Positions 56,401 through 64,000 of a stretch of DNA of 64,000 nt are shown one piece after another. The stretch is from Euglena gracilis (Eukaryota > Euglenida > Euglenophyceae > Euglenales). The notes under the pieces were generated by a model. The model was not told where the DNA came from. It worked only from the letters and a program-made list of their open reading frames with translations, and did no database searches. Numbering within the stretch: position 1 is the stretch's first letter; every line of letters starts with the position of its first letter. The position numbers and the translations under genes are program-made. The DNA lies in the NCBI GenBank assembly GCA_039621445.1, contig CP154954.1, forward strand, positions 72,051,082 through 72,115,081, in the 5' to 3' direction.

Positions 56401-59400
56401 GGCCAAAAACGAGAAATTGCCTGTATTTTGTCCAATTGTGCTCCCTCTTGCTCTCACCTCTTGTAACGCCGGCGCTCAAAATGGTTTTTTTTTGGCAATA
56501 TGCGAAAATGCGCAAATCGACCAAAAAAATGCTTAAATGCGGGATGCGCCGCCTGAGGATTTTGGATCCCAGTTCATTTGACCCAGCCAATTTCCCCTTG
56601 AAAATGACCAATTTTCAAGCCTTGGTGCCTTCGACACTGGGTGTCTGCTATCGCACTGTGCACACCAAAACCGAGCCCCCCTGCTCATTGTTGTGCATGG
56701 GGTCAGGGGTTTTTTCAAGACCGGGGGAGTCTCCCCCACCCACCCACCCCCTGGGGGGGAGGGTGGGTCCGGCCGAGCCCCCCCCCCCCCCTGCCTGGGT
56801 CCCCTCCGGGGGGGGGGGTCCCCCCAAAGGGGAGTGGGTGATACTTTTCGGCGCCGAAAGCACATATTTTTTTTGAAAAAGGTCTATTTTTAGCATTTTG
56901 CACAATTTTTTTGGCCATTTTCAGGGGGAAATGGGTTGGGTCCCCTAGGACCCCCCCTCCCGCCCCCCCCTCCCCCTTTTTGGGGGGGGGGGGGCAAGAC
57001 TAAATAAAACCCCTGATGGGGGGTGCAATACAAGACGGAGAGAATTGTTCATAAGGAAACGGTGATATCCACAGATTTAGGCTCTGGGTAGTCATCAAGC
57101 ACCCGTGCACTGGATCAGGCTTCTTTTTACCAACCCTGGGGGGTCTTGTGCTGTGGGGTGCCTGCCCACAGCAGGGACACCCCCCCTCCCGGGGGGGGCA
57201 GGGATGTATGGGAAGCCTTGAGGGGGGGGGGGGACCTCCCCGAGAGGGGACCCCACGCGAAGGGGGGGGGTCACACCCCCCATTCAACCCTGAAACTGAA
57301 GGGGGGCCGGGAAGATTTTAGGGTGATGGATCGGCAAAGGGCCGGATACCGGGCCAAAATCATTGCAAAATCCCTGACTTCTCATTGAAAATAAAGCCGT
57401 TTTTGAACATGTTTCACATGGAAAACATCAAAGCATCAAAAAAAAAGCACAATATGCTCAAAAGTGAGGGAAAAGGAATTTTAGCTATCTTTGGAACCTG
57501 CGGCGGAGGGTCCGGGGACGCAACATGGACCCTCAAAAATGGAACGTAAAAAAAAACAAAAAAAAACGCAAATTGAATGTTAAATCCTTTAGGAGCTCCC
57601 CCATGTACACTTTTCACTGAAGAGGACTTGGTAAAAAATTTGGCTTCGCTGGGGAAAATTTTCCATTTTGCATGAAAAAAAGCATGTTGTTGGCCAAAAA
57701 AAATTAGCTAAAAATGCAAAATTAGCTAAAAAAAATGTCAAAAAAATTGGAAAAAAATTGGTTTCAGAGGGAAATTGAGGCCAAAACCGGTCAGTTTCAC
57801 AATCAAAAAAATTTTCCAGCAATTTCCAGGAAAAAAAAATCTAAAATTGCCAGAAAAAAAAACGCAAAAAAAAACCGAAAAAATGCAAAATTTGCCAAAA
57901 TCGGAAATGCAAAGAAAAGCATTTGCGTTTTCCCCCCACGCCACATTTGGTTGCCGATTGTGGTCCAACATAAGATCCAACAATGAAAATAGATGTGCCG
58001 TTTCGGCCCAGATGGCAAATGGGATAACAACAAAAATAAGCCACGGGTGAAACTTTAAAAACACTCACCTTAACATCGGACACGTTTTCCGCCAGAGCCT
58101 TCTTCAAAAACTTCTCAAATTCCTTGCGTTGCTTTGGAGACAGGGACTCGGCTGCAGTATCCGTTTCTTTCTCCTCTTCGACCTGAAAAAGCAAACAAAT
58201 GCACAGGGCGTTCTTGATCGATGATGAGGGGTTCAGCCTTGGCACCAGGATTAAAAAAAATTGTACCTTTGGAACATCCCTCACAAGAAAAATTACAATG
58301 AATTTAAAACAAACAACAGCGGAAAATGGGGGGGGGATATGAAACAAATGTTGACCCAAGAGCGCAAACAAACCATGGTGTTGACAATTCTATTCTTCTC
58401 CCTCTTTGAACAGCTTGCCAGAGCAGATTTTTTGTTCCGAAAAATGATGTGCATTTTTTTCAAATCTGCGATGTTGTATGTATGTATGTATGTATGTATG
58501 TATGTATGTATGTATGTATGTATGTATGTATGTATGTATGTATGTATGTATGTATGTATGTATGTATGTATGTATGTATGTATGTATGTATGTATGTATG
58601 TATGTATGTATGTATGTATGTATGCATGTATGTATGTATGTATGTATGTATGTATGTATGTATGTATGTATATATGTATGTATGTATGTACGTATACCTA
58701 TATATGTGTGTATGTATGTATGTATGCATATATGTATATACATATATATGTGTGTGTGATTTGCTGCAACAAGAGCCTCAAGAGGCACGAGATGTATTGG
58801 CACAATACAATCAAAACAATTACAACCTCGGTGGATTTGATCTTTTCCAGGTCAAGGTCCGTATTCTCAACACTGGTGCACTTGTGACCCTTGTACTCTG
58901 TGAGATTGCTCATCAAAAATTCATCCAACTGGCTGTACATGAACAGAACCTGATGGGGGAGAATGCAAGGTGTGTTCTGGTGGGATAAAACAAGTAGTGA
59001 TTTGCTGCGGGTGAGAACAGGCACACCACGCACTTGCTTTTGATTTCCGCGCGTTGGTCCCATTTCACCATTCCTGAATTCTCAACCCCCAAATTAACCC
59101 CCACCCTAATAGGAGCACGGTTGCACTTGTCGCTCGGACCGCCACCTCCGGCGGCGGGGGGGGGGGGGGGTGCGCTTCTGTTTGGACCCTACCTGCCTGA
59201 TTTTGGTTGATTTCCTTAAGAAACACCACCAAGATGGGAGGTGCGCTTGCATTGGACCACCACGTGGTGAGGGGCATCACCCTTGCCAAAAGCATCCAAT
59301 GCACCATTGGGGAAATCCAACCAAAACGGATCCGAATTCTAATAAACCCTCAGGCCCGGCGAACCTCAAATCTAATACGACACCTCACACCAAATGGTCA

Positions 59401-61027
59401 CAGCCTTGGGCACTACCGGGCACTACCTGAAAGCAGTTCAATGTAAAGTGGCTTTTTTGGGGAGTGCGCACCTCTGTGGGCTTCCGTTTCGGACCCTCGG
59501 GGGTGTGCCACTTAATCGGGCACACCTTTTTGCCAGAGGGGGGAAGGGGCGCCAAATCCAAAAATGGAAAAAAAATAACAAAATTTTGGTATCAGGGAAA
59601 AACTAATCCAGGATACACAATTTTTAAGTCAAAATTATAAGTCGAAATTATTTCCCAGCAGAAATTGGGGAAAACCCTCCAAAAAAGTCCAGAAATCTCC
59701 AAAACTTGTCAAATTCTGTGAAATTTGGCAAATTTTGGAAAAATTTGGCAAATATGCAACAAAAAAGCACCTGGTTTCTCTTGTAAAATGTTCAAGGAAT
59801 TGATGGAATTTGAGGTTCAAACCTTCCATCTGAGGTTCATGGGGGAAAATTACGGAAAGGGAAAAAATGCAGGAAAATTGCGGAAAATTACGGAAATTGC
59901 GGAAAAAAATACGGGGGGGTTATTGTTTCGCGTGGGTTTATCACCTGGGGGGAGGGCTTACATATTTGTGTATTTGTTTTGTAAGTTTTCCAAAAATGCA
60001 CATTTTTGAGCATTTTTTGTGCAATTTTTTGTTTTGGGGGGGAATTGTTTTTTTGGGCTTATTTGTCGAGATTTGCCCAACCATACAATTTTTTACCGAC
60101 CCGGAGGAGGAGGGGGGGTCACTCCATTTTTTGAAAAACCAGTCAGTCACTATTTTTCAGGAAACCAGTCAGTCACTACCCCCCTCGGGGGGGGGGGGGG
60201 CGGCCACTCTGGGATCCAAAGGAAATTTGACCAAAAACATGAAAAAAAAGCCAAAAAAAATTTCCGGCGCCTTTGGCGCCGGGCCACTTTAGTGGTTTTT
60301 TTGCGACCCCCCCCCTGTGTGCACTGCGGCTGTTTTTTTGGTGCCTTTTATCCCTTCTTTTGGCCTGGCGCTGTTTTCCGCCTCTGGCCCTTTTTGTCTG
60401 TGTGCGTGGAGGGGGGGAGAGCAGGGGGGGGAGGGGGTCCGGGCCAAAAACCAGTCAGTCACTCCGAAAAAACCAGTCACCCACCCCCACGGGGGGGGGG
60501 GGGGTCGGCCAGTGCTCAAGCAATTGACTGTGCCCAACTTTTTTGCATTGAAATTTTTCGAAATTGTTCACCTGACATTTTGCTCATGCTTCCATACAAT
60601 CCTTGTAAATTTGGTGCCATTTTTGCATGTTTTGACATTTGTTTCATTTTTGTGATTTTTCCGCCTTTTTCTGTCAAGTTCTGCACATTTTTGCGCATTT
60701 TTTTTGCAACAAATGTGAGGGGGGAAAATAATACCACAATTTTTCTGCAATTTCCGCATTTTTCCACAGCTTGCCGAAATTTACACAATTTTCCCGCATC
60801 AAGAAACGTGTTACTCCTACCAATTTCCCCTGACCCAAAAGACCCAAGATGCGCAAAAGAAACAACCCCGCCCCAAAAATCAAAACATGTGACTTGACCA
60901 GCAAACGATGGCCGAGGAATCGGCACCGTGCACCGCGGCACACCTCCACCCCTTTCTTCCGAAGCTGTTCATAATATGGCGAGACCAAGGCCGCCTGGCG
61001 CGATGGCGCATGCAGGAAGTAGATCCT
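41294..61027 (-). CDS. TRAP1: TRAP1 (mitochondrial Hsp90 chaperone), 3' half, nine exons
   Basis: Mitochondrial Hsp90-family ATP-driven chaperone; only the middle-domain end, the C-terminal dimerisation domain and a tail are in the window (about 360 aa). Exons in transcript order: 61027-60944, 58949-58827, 58182-58069, 51067-50961, 48934-48783, 46754-46602, 45392-45298, 42468-42339, 41418-41294. All phases agree and no frame break is needed. TRAP1 rather than cytosolic or plastid Hsp90 is indicated by SPYYEQLRKKGVEVLFMY, the following DEF, the SVE motif, and ARQIYDNALIASGLLEDPR at the dimer interface. The last three exons add about 115 residues with no counterpart in animal TRAP1, which ends near the dimer interface. 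The N-terminal ATPase exons must lie beyond position 64000. Confidence 0.92.
41497..41758. mobile_element. Family B hAT-like element, near-exact 8-bp TSD
   Basis: CAGGGGTTTTTTTTAAAAGACC to GACTAAAAAAAAAAACCCCTG (each end within the B pattern), flanks GTCGAAAT and GTTGAAAT. Interior block AATGCTAAAAATAGCACC followed by a GGTGCCG hairpin remnant. Confidence 0.9.
42089..42235. repeat. Direct repeat, left copy (147 bp)
   Basis: About 90 percent identical to 44179-44319, including CACCGCCCCTCGCCAAACTG and ATGTTATATGGGAGATGGGA. The two copies bracket 1.9 kb holding a TRAP1 exon and the AT-rich island. Confidence 0.92.
42339..42468 (-). CDS. TRAP1: TRAP1 tail exon with amphipathic helix
   Basis: Phase 0 entry, phase 1 exit. 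Encodes PGDGRPGMYEADMDRLLEET then MRKNTAPLNADFGLGLGGPS. The segment YEADMDRLLEETMRK looks like a short charged helix. No known domain recognised. The G/C-rich codon use matches the conserved exons. Reading through without the splice reaches a TAA at 42292. Confidence 0.6.
43500..44160. other. AT-rich island of foreign composition
   Basis: About 660 bp with very few G/C, no C-run/G-run hairpins and none of the local repeat families. A short minus-strand open frame (43628-43786) reads LGDLFFVYILDLDNYSLNIY then HHKEMNDVQQIFYNGSNYND. Could be an organellar or viral insertion, or a relic of something else; not recognised. Confidence 0.7.
44179..44319. repeat. Direct repeat, right copy (141 bp)
   Basis: Counterpart of 42089-42235 with several 1-4 bp deletions. 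Confidence 0.92.
45298..45392 (-). CDS. TRAP1: TRAP1 tail exon, Pro/Glu-rich with AEAEW
   Basis: In phase with the preceding exon (G|AG gives Glu). Encodes EVVETPAEPEPAEAEWRPTP then PRAGPIRLLLAE. No family match; acidic and Pro-rich with one Trp. Acceptor GCGCAG, donor GTGCGT, exit phase 0. Confidence 0.65.
46219..46487. mobile_element. Family I element interrupted by a family B remnant
   Basis: Left GGGGGGAATTGATATCGG, right GCAGACATCAACTCCCCCC. ATCGGAGG occurs at 46234-46241 and again at 46423-46430, bracketing a B remnant (46242-46422) that has lost its left arm but keeps GACTAAAAAAAACCCGTG. Confidence 0.8.
46602..46754 (-). CDS. TRAP1: TRAP1 exon: C-terminal dimerisation helices
   Basis: Encodes ATAFARQIYDNALIASGLLE and DPRLMLSRLNTLLQ, near-identical in pattern to the end of animal TRAP1. 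Animal proteins stop shortly after this; here the frame continues through VVVGTEDDGVVT to a GTGTGG donor (phase 1). Confidence 0.93.
48783..48934 (-). CDS. TRAP1: TRAP1 internal exon
   Basis: Encodes KQSLEYNPKNSIIRRLYWLT and a basic helix EAQKRARLMAEQ, matching INPRHxLIKKLNxL. Using the GTTGGT donor at 48782 adds VSAPAQF and leaves phase 1, as the next exon needs; the nearer GTGTCG donor would break the frame. The helix is longer than in animal TRAP1. Confidence 0.88.
49316..49441. repeat. Family M mini-palindrome with about seven CCCTGGTCGG units
   Basis: Same inverted CACCTATGG ends and flanking words as 13908-13993, but with a longer 10-bp array. Confidence 0.9.
49560..49915. repeat. Degenerate minisatellite of AAAATGGCC / AAAGGGACAA units
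   Basis: Imperfect 9-12-bp units, the complement of the 1440-1980 array. The open frames over it are Lys/Gln-rich artefacts. Confidence 0.88.
50010..50311. repeat. Composite of GCGGTCGGCT, CAGCATCGCC and CCCTGGTCGG arrays
   Basis: The segment 50085-50311 is a close copy of 15490-15672 (shared ATTCCTTCATCCATTCCCCT, AACCACATGCAAGTCGGCCC, ACCCCCACCTACGGGGGTCC) with more 10-bp units. Confidence 0.88.
50961..51067 (-). CDS. TRAP1: TRAP1 internal exon
   Basis: Encodes ASTRLVDSPAVIAAGFEQAT and VYRHLKAIANAQGKR, matching TRAP1 RLxxxPAMV..EMGAARHFLRM. Acceptor GTGCAG, donor GTGTGT, exit phase 2. The preceding intron (7 kb) carries the nested K elements. Confidence 0.9.
51281..51543. mobile_element. 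Family J element, TA-flanked
   Basis: Left TACCCCCCCCCTTAGTCGTA, right GTCGTACGACTGGGG...TA. Same interior as other J copies. Confidence 0.85.
52212..52522. mobile_element. Family J element with an extra internal unit
   Basis: TIR variants CCTTGTCGTACGACC and GGTCGTACGACAGGGG; an additional CATGACCTGCAACCTGTGACC unit makes it about 50 bp longer. The TA flanks are not clear. Confidence 0.78.
52682..55580. mobile_element. Family K element nested in the 4.9-kb copy, 5-bp TSD
   Basis: Left CTTAGGCGGCCGGATTCGCA, right end complementary with one change, flanked by CTTCA on both sides (52677-52681, 55581-55585). Full of GCGCGCAATTGCGCGC-like palindromes. The middle (53880-54830) is unique sequence that may be a captured gene fragment. 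Confidence 0.8.
55800..56205. repeat. Two tandem units of about 223 bp
   Basis: CCTGTTGC(T/C)AAGGCTTC recurs at about 55808 and 56031, each followed by ATCATTTTAATGGTTGATGT and a TGCGCA palindrome. Confidence 0.88.
56704..57015. mobile_element. Family B hAT-like element
   Basis: CAGGGGTTTTTTCAAGACC to GACTAAATAAAACCCCTG, with the CTTTTCGGCGCCGAAAG hairpin. Flanks ATGGGGT and ATGGGGGGT agree apart from G-run length. Confidence 0.8.
57199..57510. mobile_element. Family C element, diverged and right-truncated
   Basis: Starts CAGGGATGTATGGGAAGCC and shares GGCAAAGGGCCGGA and CAATATG blocks with other C copies. Confidence 0.65.
58069..58182 (-). CDS. TRAP1: TRAP1 internal exon
   Basis: Thirty-eight codons, acidic linker VEEEKETDTAAESLSPKQ then EFEKFLKKALAENVSDVK, the start of the C-terminal domain (family LxxWMKxxLGxxVxxVKV). 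Acceptor TTTTCAG, donor GTGAGT. Confidence 0.92.
58473..58760. repeat. TATG microsatellite (about 200 bp) with TATA/TGTG variants
   Basis: Nearly perfect tetranucleotide array to 58675, then interrupted. It lies in a TRAP1 intron less than 100 bp from an exon. Confidence 0.96.
58827..58949 (-). CDS. TRAP1: TRAP1 internal exon
   Basis: Forty-one codons starting VLFMYSQLDEFLMSNLTEYK and containing CTSVENTDLDLEK, the end of the middle domain. Acceptor CATCAG, donor GTTGTA. A 200-bp TATG microsatellite lies just downstream in the following intron. Confidence 0.93.
59560..59925. repeat. Family I-related fragment
   Basis: Shares ATTATTTCCCAGCAGAAATT, TCATGGGGGAAAATTACGG-type blocks and GCGGAAATTGCGG motifs with 6982-7555. 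Confidence 0.68.
60082..60530. mobile_element. Family A hAT-like element, exact 8-bp TSD
   Basis: Ends CATACAATTTTTTACCGACC and AGTGCTCAAGCAATTGACTG, flanked by TGCCCAAC on both sides. Adjoins the TRAP1 exon at 60944. Confidence 0.92.
60944..61027 (-). CDS. TRAP1: TRAP1 internal exon (first in window)
   Basis: Twenty-eight codons, RIYFLHAPSRQAALVSPYYE then QLRKKGVE, matching TRAP1 IYYLCAPNR..SPYYE. Phase 0/0, acceptor CTGCAG, donor GTGTGC. Confidence 0.93.
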
Positions 61028-61169
61028 CTGCAGAGAGGGGGACGAAGGCGGGGCAAATCGACGGGGGCTTTGCTTACGGGCTTTGTTTACGGGGGGTCCA
61101 CTGGCGGGGAACTTCCACTCGGTGCAAAAGCACCACAAGAAGAGCTGTATGGGAAGGCCTGGTGAGGGG

Positions 61170-61462
61170 CAGGGGGTTTTTTTTTAAGACCGGGGAGGAG
61201 GGGGATCCCCCCCACCCACCCCTGGGGGGGGGGGGGGAGGGATCCCGGGGGACCCAACCCACTTTTCCCCAAAAAGGCCAAAAATCGCGAAAATGCTTAA
61301 AAAATAGCACCTTTTTCAAAAAAAATTTGCGCCATCGGCGCCGAAAAAAAATTTCCCGCACCCTCTGGTGGGACCCCCCCCAGGGGGGGTGGGGGGCTCG
61401 GCCAGACCCACCCAACCCACCCCACCCCACCCCCAGGGGACCAAGACTAAAAAAAACCCCTG
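61170..61462. mobile_element. Family B hAT-like element, near-exact TSD
   Basis: CAGGGGG with a T-run and AAGACC to GACTAAAAAAAACCCCTG, flanks GTGAGGGG and GTGGGGGG. Interior hairpin GCGCCATCGGCGC. Confidence 0.85.
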
Positions 61463-62024
61463 GTGGGGGGGGGGGGGCGACCCCCACCCACCACAGCACC
61501 CGCGCAACGAAAATTCTTTCGGCGTCGAAGGAAAATTTTGCCCAAAAAATCGGCGCCTGCTCTGCGGGGGCAAAAAAAATCTTCCGGCACTTTGCGCCGG
61601 GTGTGTATCTTGAGGCTCAATATGAAATTTTGGCAAACTGGCGAAAATTGGTGGGTCAGATCCCCCACCAGGATGAAGGTGGGGGGGTCGACCTGTTCTT
61701 TACCAACCCCGGGGGGGGGGGGGAGTGGGGGGGTCCGGAGTGCCTGTAAATGCCTGCCCAGACAGGCCCCGGGGGGGGGGGGGGCCCGGGGGGTAGGGCA
61801 CACGGCCAAAAGTGCCCTAGCACAGACACGGCGCCAAAGGTGCCGGGGAGCCAAAAATGGCCTATTTTCAAAGGAATGTGCATGGGCACAGGCCAAAATC
61901 CGACCCCCGGGGGGGGGGGGTAGTGGCTGCCTGGGCAGGCACTCATAGGCACTCGGGACCCCCCCTCCCCCGGGTTTGGTATATCACAACCTGGTGGGGA
62001 CCCCCCAGGGGGAGTGGGGTGCGC

Positions 62025-62456
62025 CAGGGTTGTATGGGAAGCTCCGCAGACATGAGGTAGGTGGTAGGGGGGTCACCCCCCAGGGACTCCTTTCCGAAAC
62101 TGGGGGGGGGGGGGCAAAAAAAAATCTTCTGGCGCTTTGCGCCAGGGGTGTATTTTAGGACATGAAGTTTTGGCAACATGGCCAAAAAAAATGGCCATAA
62201 CTCGGGATAAGCGGGGAGTTGCGCGGAAATCAAAATACTGTTAGATGGGGCATTTTAAGGGCTTCAATTTTGGTTCTCCTGACATTTCCTCCGATTCCCT
62301 GCCATTTTTGAGAAATTTCAGAAAAATTGATTTTTGATCCAAAAAAGCGGCCGAAATTTTCGGCGACCGAAAACTGGAGGTTGGAGGGGGGGCCCCCCAC
62401 CCCCCCTTAGTTTGGAAGGGGGTCCCCCCCCCCTCAGAGATTCCCATACAACCCTG
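62025..62456. mobile_element. Family C-like hAT element, near-exact TSD
   Basis: CAGGGTTGTATGGGAAGC to GATTCCCATACAACCCTG, flanks GGGTGCGC and GGGTGTGC. It contains a copy of the 217-bp unit seen at 18001-18420. Confidence 0.85.
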
Positions 62457-62867
62457 GGGTGTGCCATGGGTCAGGTTTTTGCTGGCCCATGTTGTTTTTT
62501 TTTGCTAATTAACAGCCGGGGCTGCAAATGAGGCTAACAAGCACACCCCCAAGGAGGGACGTTTAGCAAAGGCCGGGGTGTTCACTAGACCTTCCTAATC
62601 AGACCTGTATTTGATGCTTATTTCCTTTTTTGTTTTGTTGACAAGCATATCATTTTTGGCCACCATCAGCAAAAGACAAGCTTTTGATGCCCCTCCACTG
62701 GATGAAGGAAAATAATTGTGCAGCTGTTGGTGCCAAAAAAATTATCCTTTTCAATTCCAAGGCAAGGGATCGTTGGATGGGATCCCCCCTCAAATGGTGC
62801 TCCAAGACGGTGGTTAAGGGACAGGAATTTTTTTTAAAGACCGCCCCCCCCCCCCTTTCGGCCAAAG

Positions 62868-63177
62868 CAGACAATTGGTCAAGCACTGGCCAACCCCCCC
62901 CCCCCCGGGTCACTGACTGGTTTTTTCAGAGTGACTGACTGTTTTTTTTTTTGGGCCCAGTCGGCCAGGGGTGGGCAAAAGTGGTTTGAGTGACCCCGGC
63001 GCCTTTGGCGCCGGGGAATTTTTTGGGCCTAAATTAGCCCAAAGTGACTCGACCCCCTCCCGGGGGGGGGGGGGGGGGTAGTGACTGACTGGTTTCCCGG
63101 AAAAAAGTGATTGACTGGTTTTTCGAAAAGTGGAGTGACCCCCCTCCCCCCCTCGGGGGTTGGTAAAAAATTGTATG
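62868..63177. mobile_element. Family A hAT-like element (inverted), exact 8-bp TSD
   Basis: CAGACAATTGGTCAAGCACT to GGTAAAAAATTGTATG, flanked by GGCCAAAG on both sides. Inserted in a B-like fragment starting CAGGAATTTTTTTTAAAGACC. Confidence 0.92.
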
Positions 63178-63549
63178 GGCCAAAGGGCCGGAGGACCATA
63201 GGCCGGACTGGGATTGAGCAGGGTCAAAAAAGTTAATTAAAAGTTGAAAACCACATTTTTTTGATGATTTGGGCGGATGCATGGTTCCAGGATGCCAGGA
63301 ATCAATTTTTTTCCTGATATTTGCACCTGTTCTCGCCGAAAAATTCCAAATTTCTTTGCCCTCCTCCCCAACTGGAAAAAAAACTCCCTATTTTAACTGT
63401 TTATTTTGTAAACAAAAATTTATCAAAAATGGTGCCACACGGAGCACTTCAGGGGGGAGGGGGGGGTGGGGGGACGTCCCCCCTTCCGAAACTAGGGGGG
63501 GGTGGGAGACCCCCCACCACCTTACCCCCATAGGAGGGGGAGGGGCAGG

Positions 63550-63830
63550 GTTCGATAAAGGACAGGTGGGGGGGGTGGTCCGGACCCCCCCTGCGGGCCA
63601 GGAGGGGGGGGGGACCCCCCCGGTCTGGGTTACCGAAAATTTTTGACCCCCCAAAACGACCAAAGTGCCATTTTGGGCACTTTTTGGGCAAAAATGTGCC
63701 AAAAAAAATGCAAAAAAAATTCGGCGCAAAGCGCCGGAGGAAAAGATTGACCTTTTTGGGGGGGTCCCGGGAACCCCCCCCCCCCGAGGGTCGGTCCGGA
63801 CCCCTGGCAGGTGGGGTTTGGGTTTGGGTT
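63550..63830. mobile_element. Family E element, right end lost
   Basis: CAGGGTTCGATAAAGGA followed by the same interior as 9307-9600, including the GGCGCAAAGCGCC hairpin. Confidence 0.75.
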
Positions 63831-64000
63831 TGCTTTGCCCTGCTGACGCGCAGTGCCCACGGTCAGCAGACCCAGCATGAGTGCCAGGCCAGCTTCCGTG
63901 GGGCACACCCAGGGCCCGGGCACAGTTGAACTTGGAGGGCTCATGAAGGCCAGCCAGGAAGGATGAGAAGAGACCGTGCCCATGCGAGCAGGCCATGAGA

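Larger units (their letters stand above)
51644..56557. mobile_element. Family K large inverted-repeat element (4.9 kb)
   Basis: Left CTCAGGCGGCGCATCTCGCA, right end complementary to CTCAGGCGGCGCATCCCGCA, both continuing to a (T)AAGC box and a GCGCAAATGCGC-type palindrome. Occupies most of a TRAP1 intron. No target duplication of note and no transposase seen. Contains a second K element and a J element. Confidence 0.72.
61028..64000. other. Upstream TRAP1 intron to window edge: no further exon recognised
   Basis: Searched by eye on the minus strand for the expected TRAP1 middle-domain segments; none seen. Filled by families B, C, A and E. The last 160 bp are non-repetitive but unassigned. Confidence 0.5.

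Noticed and set aside
58261-58988. Frames of about 200 codons rich in Met-Tyr-Val-Cys or His-Thr-Tyr-Ile
   Set aside because: Translations of the TATG microsatellite.

Overview
This is nuclear DNA of a eukaryote, most likely a protist or alga. Coding sequence is a few percent of the window, in short exons (66-209 nt) bounded by GT..AG introns of up to about 7 kb. Two multi-exon genes for mitochondrial proteins can be reconstructed, both on the minus strand. I cannot name the organism. Exons are rich in G/C at third codon positions. Introns and spacers are packed with C-run/G-run hairpins, minisatellites and short inverted-repeat transposons.

Gene 1, 7822-30146 (minus), encodes an L-2-hydroxyglutarate dehydrogenase (L2HGDH-type FAD enzyme) in 12 exons. 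It runs from a presequence-like N-terminus and the FAD-binding Rossmann motif to the C-terminal HVRNAPSPA motif. Exon phases agree throughout, but exons 7 and 8 carry three apparent 2-nt insertions that break the frame. Gene 2, 41294-61027 (minus), is the 3' half of a TRAP1 (mitochondrial Hsp90) gene in nine exons. It ends in an unusual acidic tail carrying an Ala-Glu-Trp motif, and an alternative last exon at 38079-38258 fits in frame. Its ATPase half lies beyond the right edge. The genes are head to tail and nothing suggests they work together beyond a shared mitochondrial destination.

The rest is repeats. At least nine families (called A-I here) end in CAGG or CAKAC, and about half of the complete copies are flanked by exact or 7-of-8 8-bp target duplications, the signature of non-autonomous hAT-type elements. 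A tenth family (J, five copies) ends in C-run/G-run TIRs and is usually flanked by TA. An eleventh (K) is large (2.9 and 4.9 kb, nested) and is filled with GCGCAAATGCGC-type palindromes. Several elements are nested in others. No transposase gene was recognised.

Layout: 1-7821 downstream spacer with minisatellites; 7822-30146 L2HGDH with repeat-filled introns; 30147-38078 spacer with a dense cluster of elements; 38079-61027 TRAP1 3' half, with an AT-rich island at 43500-44160; 61028-64000 an upstream TRAP1 intron, again full of elements.
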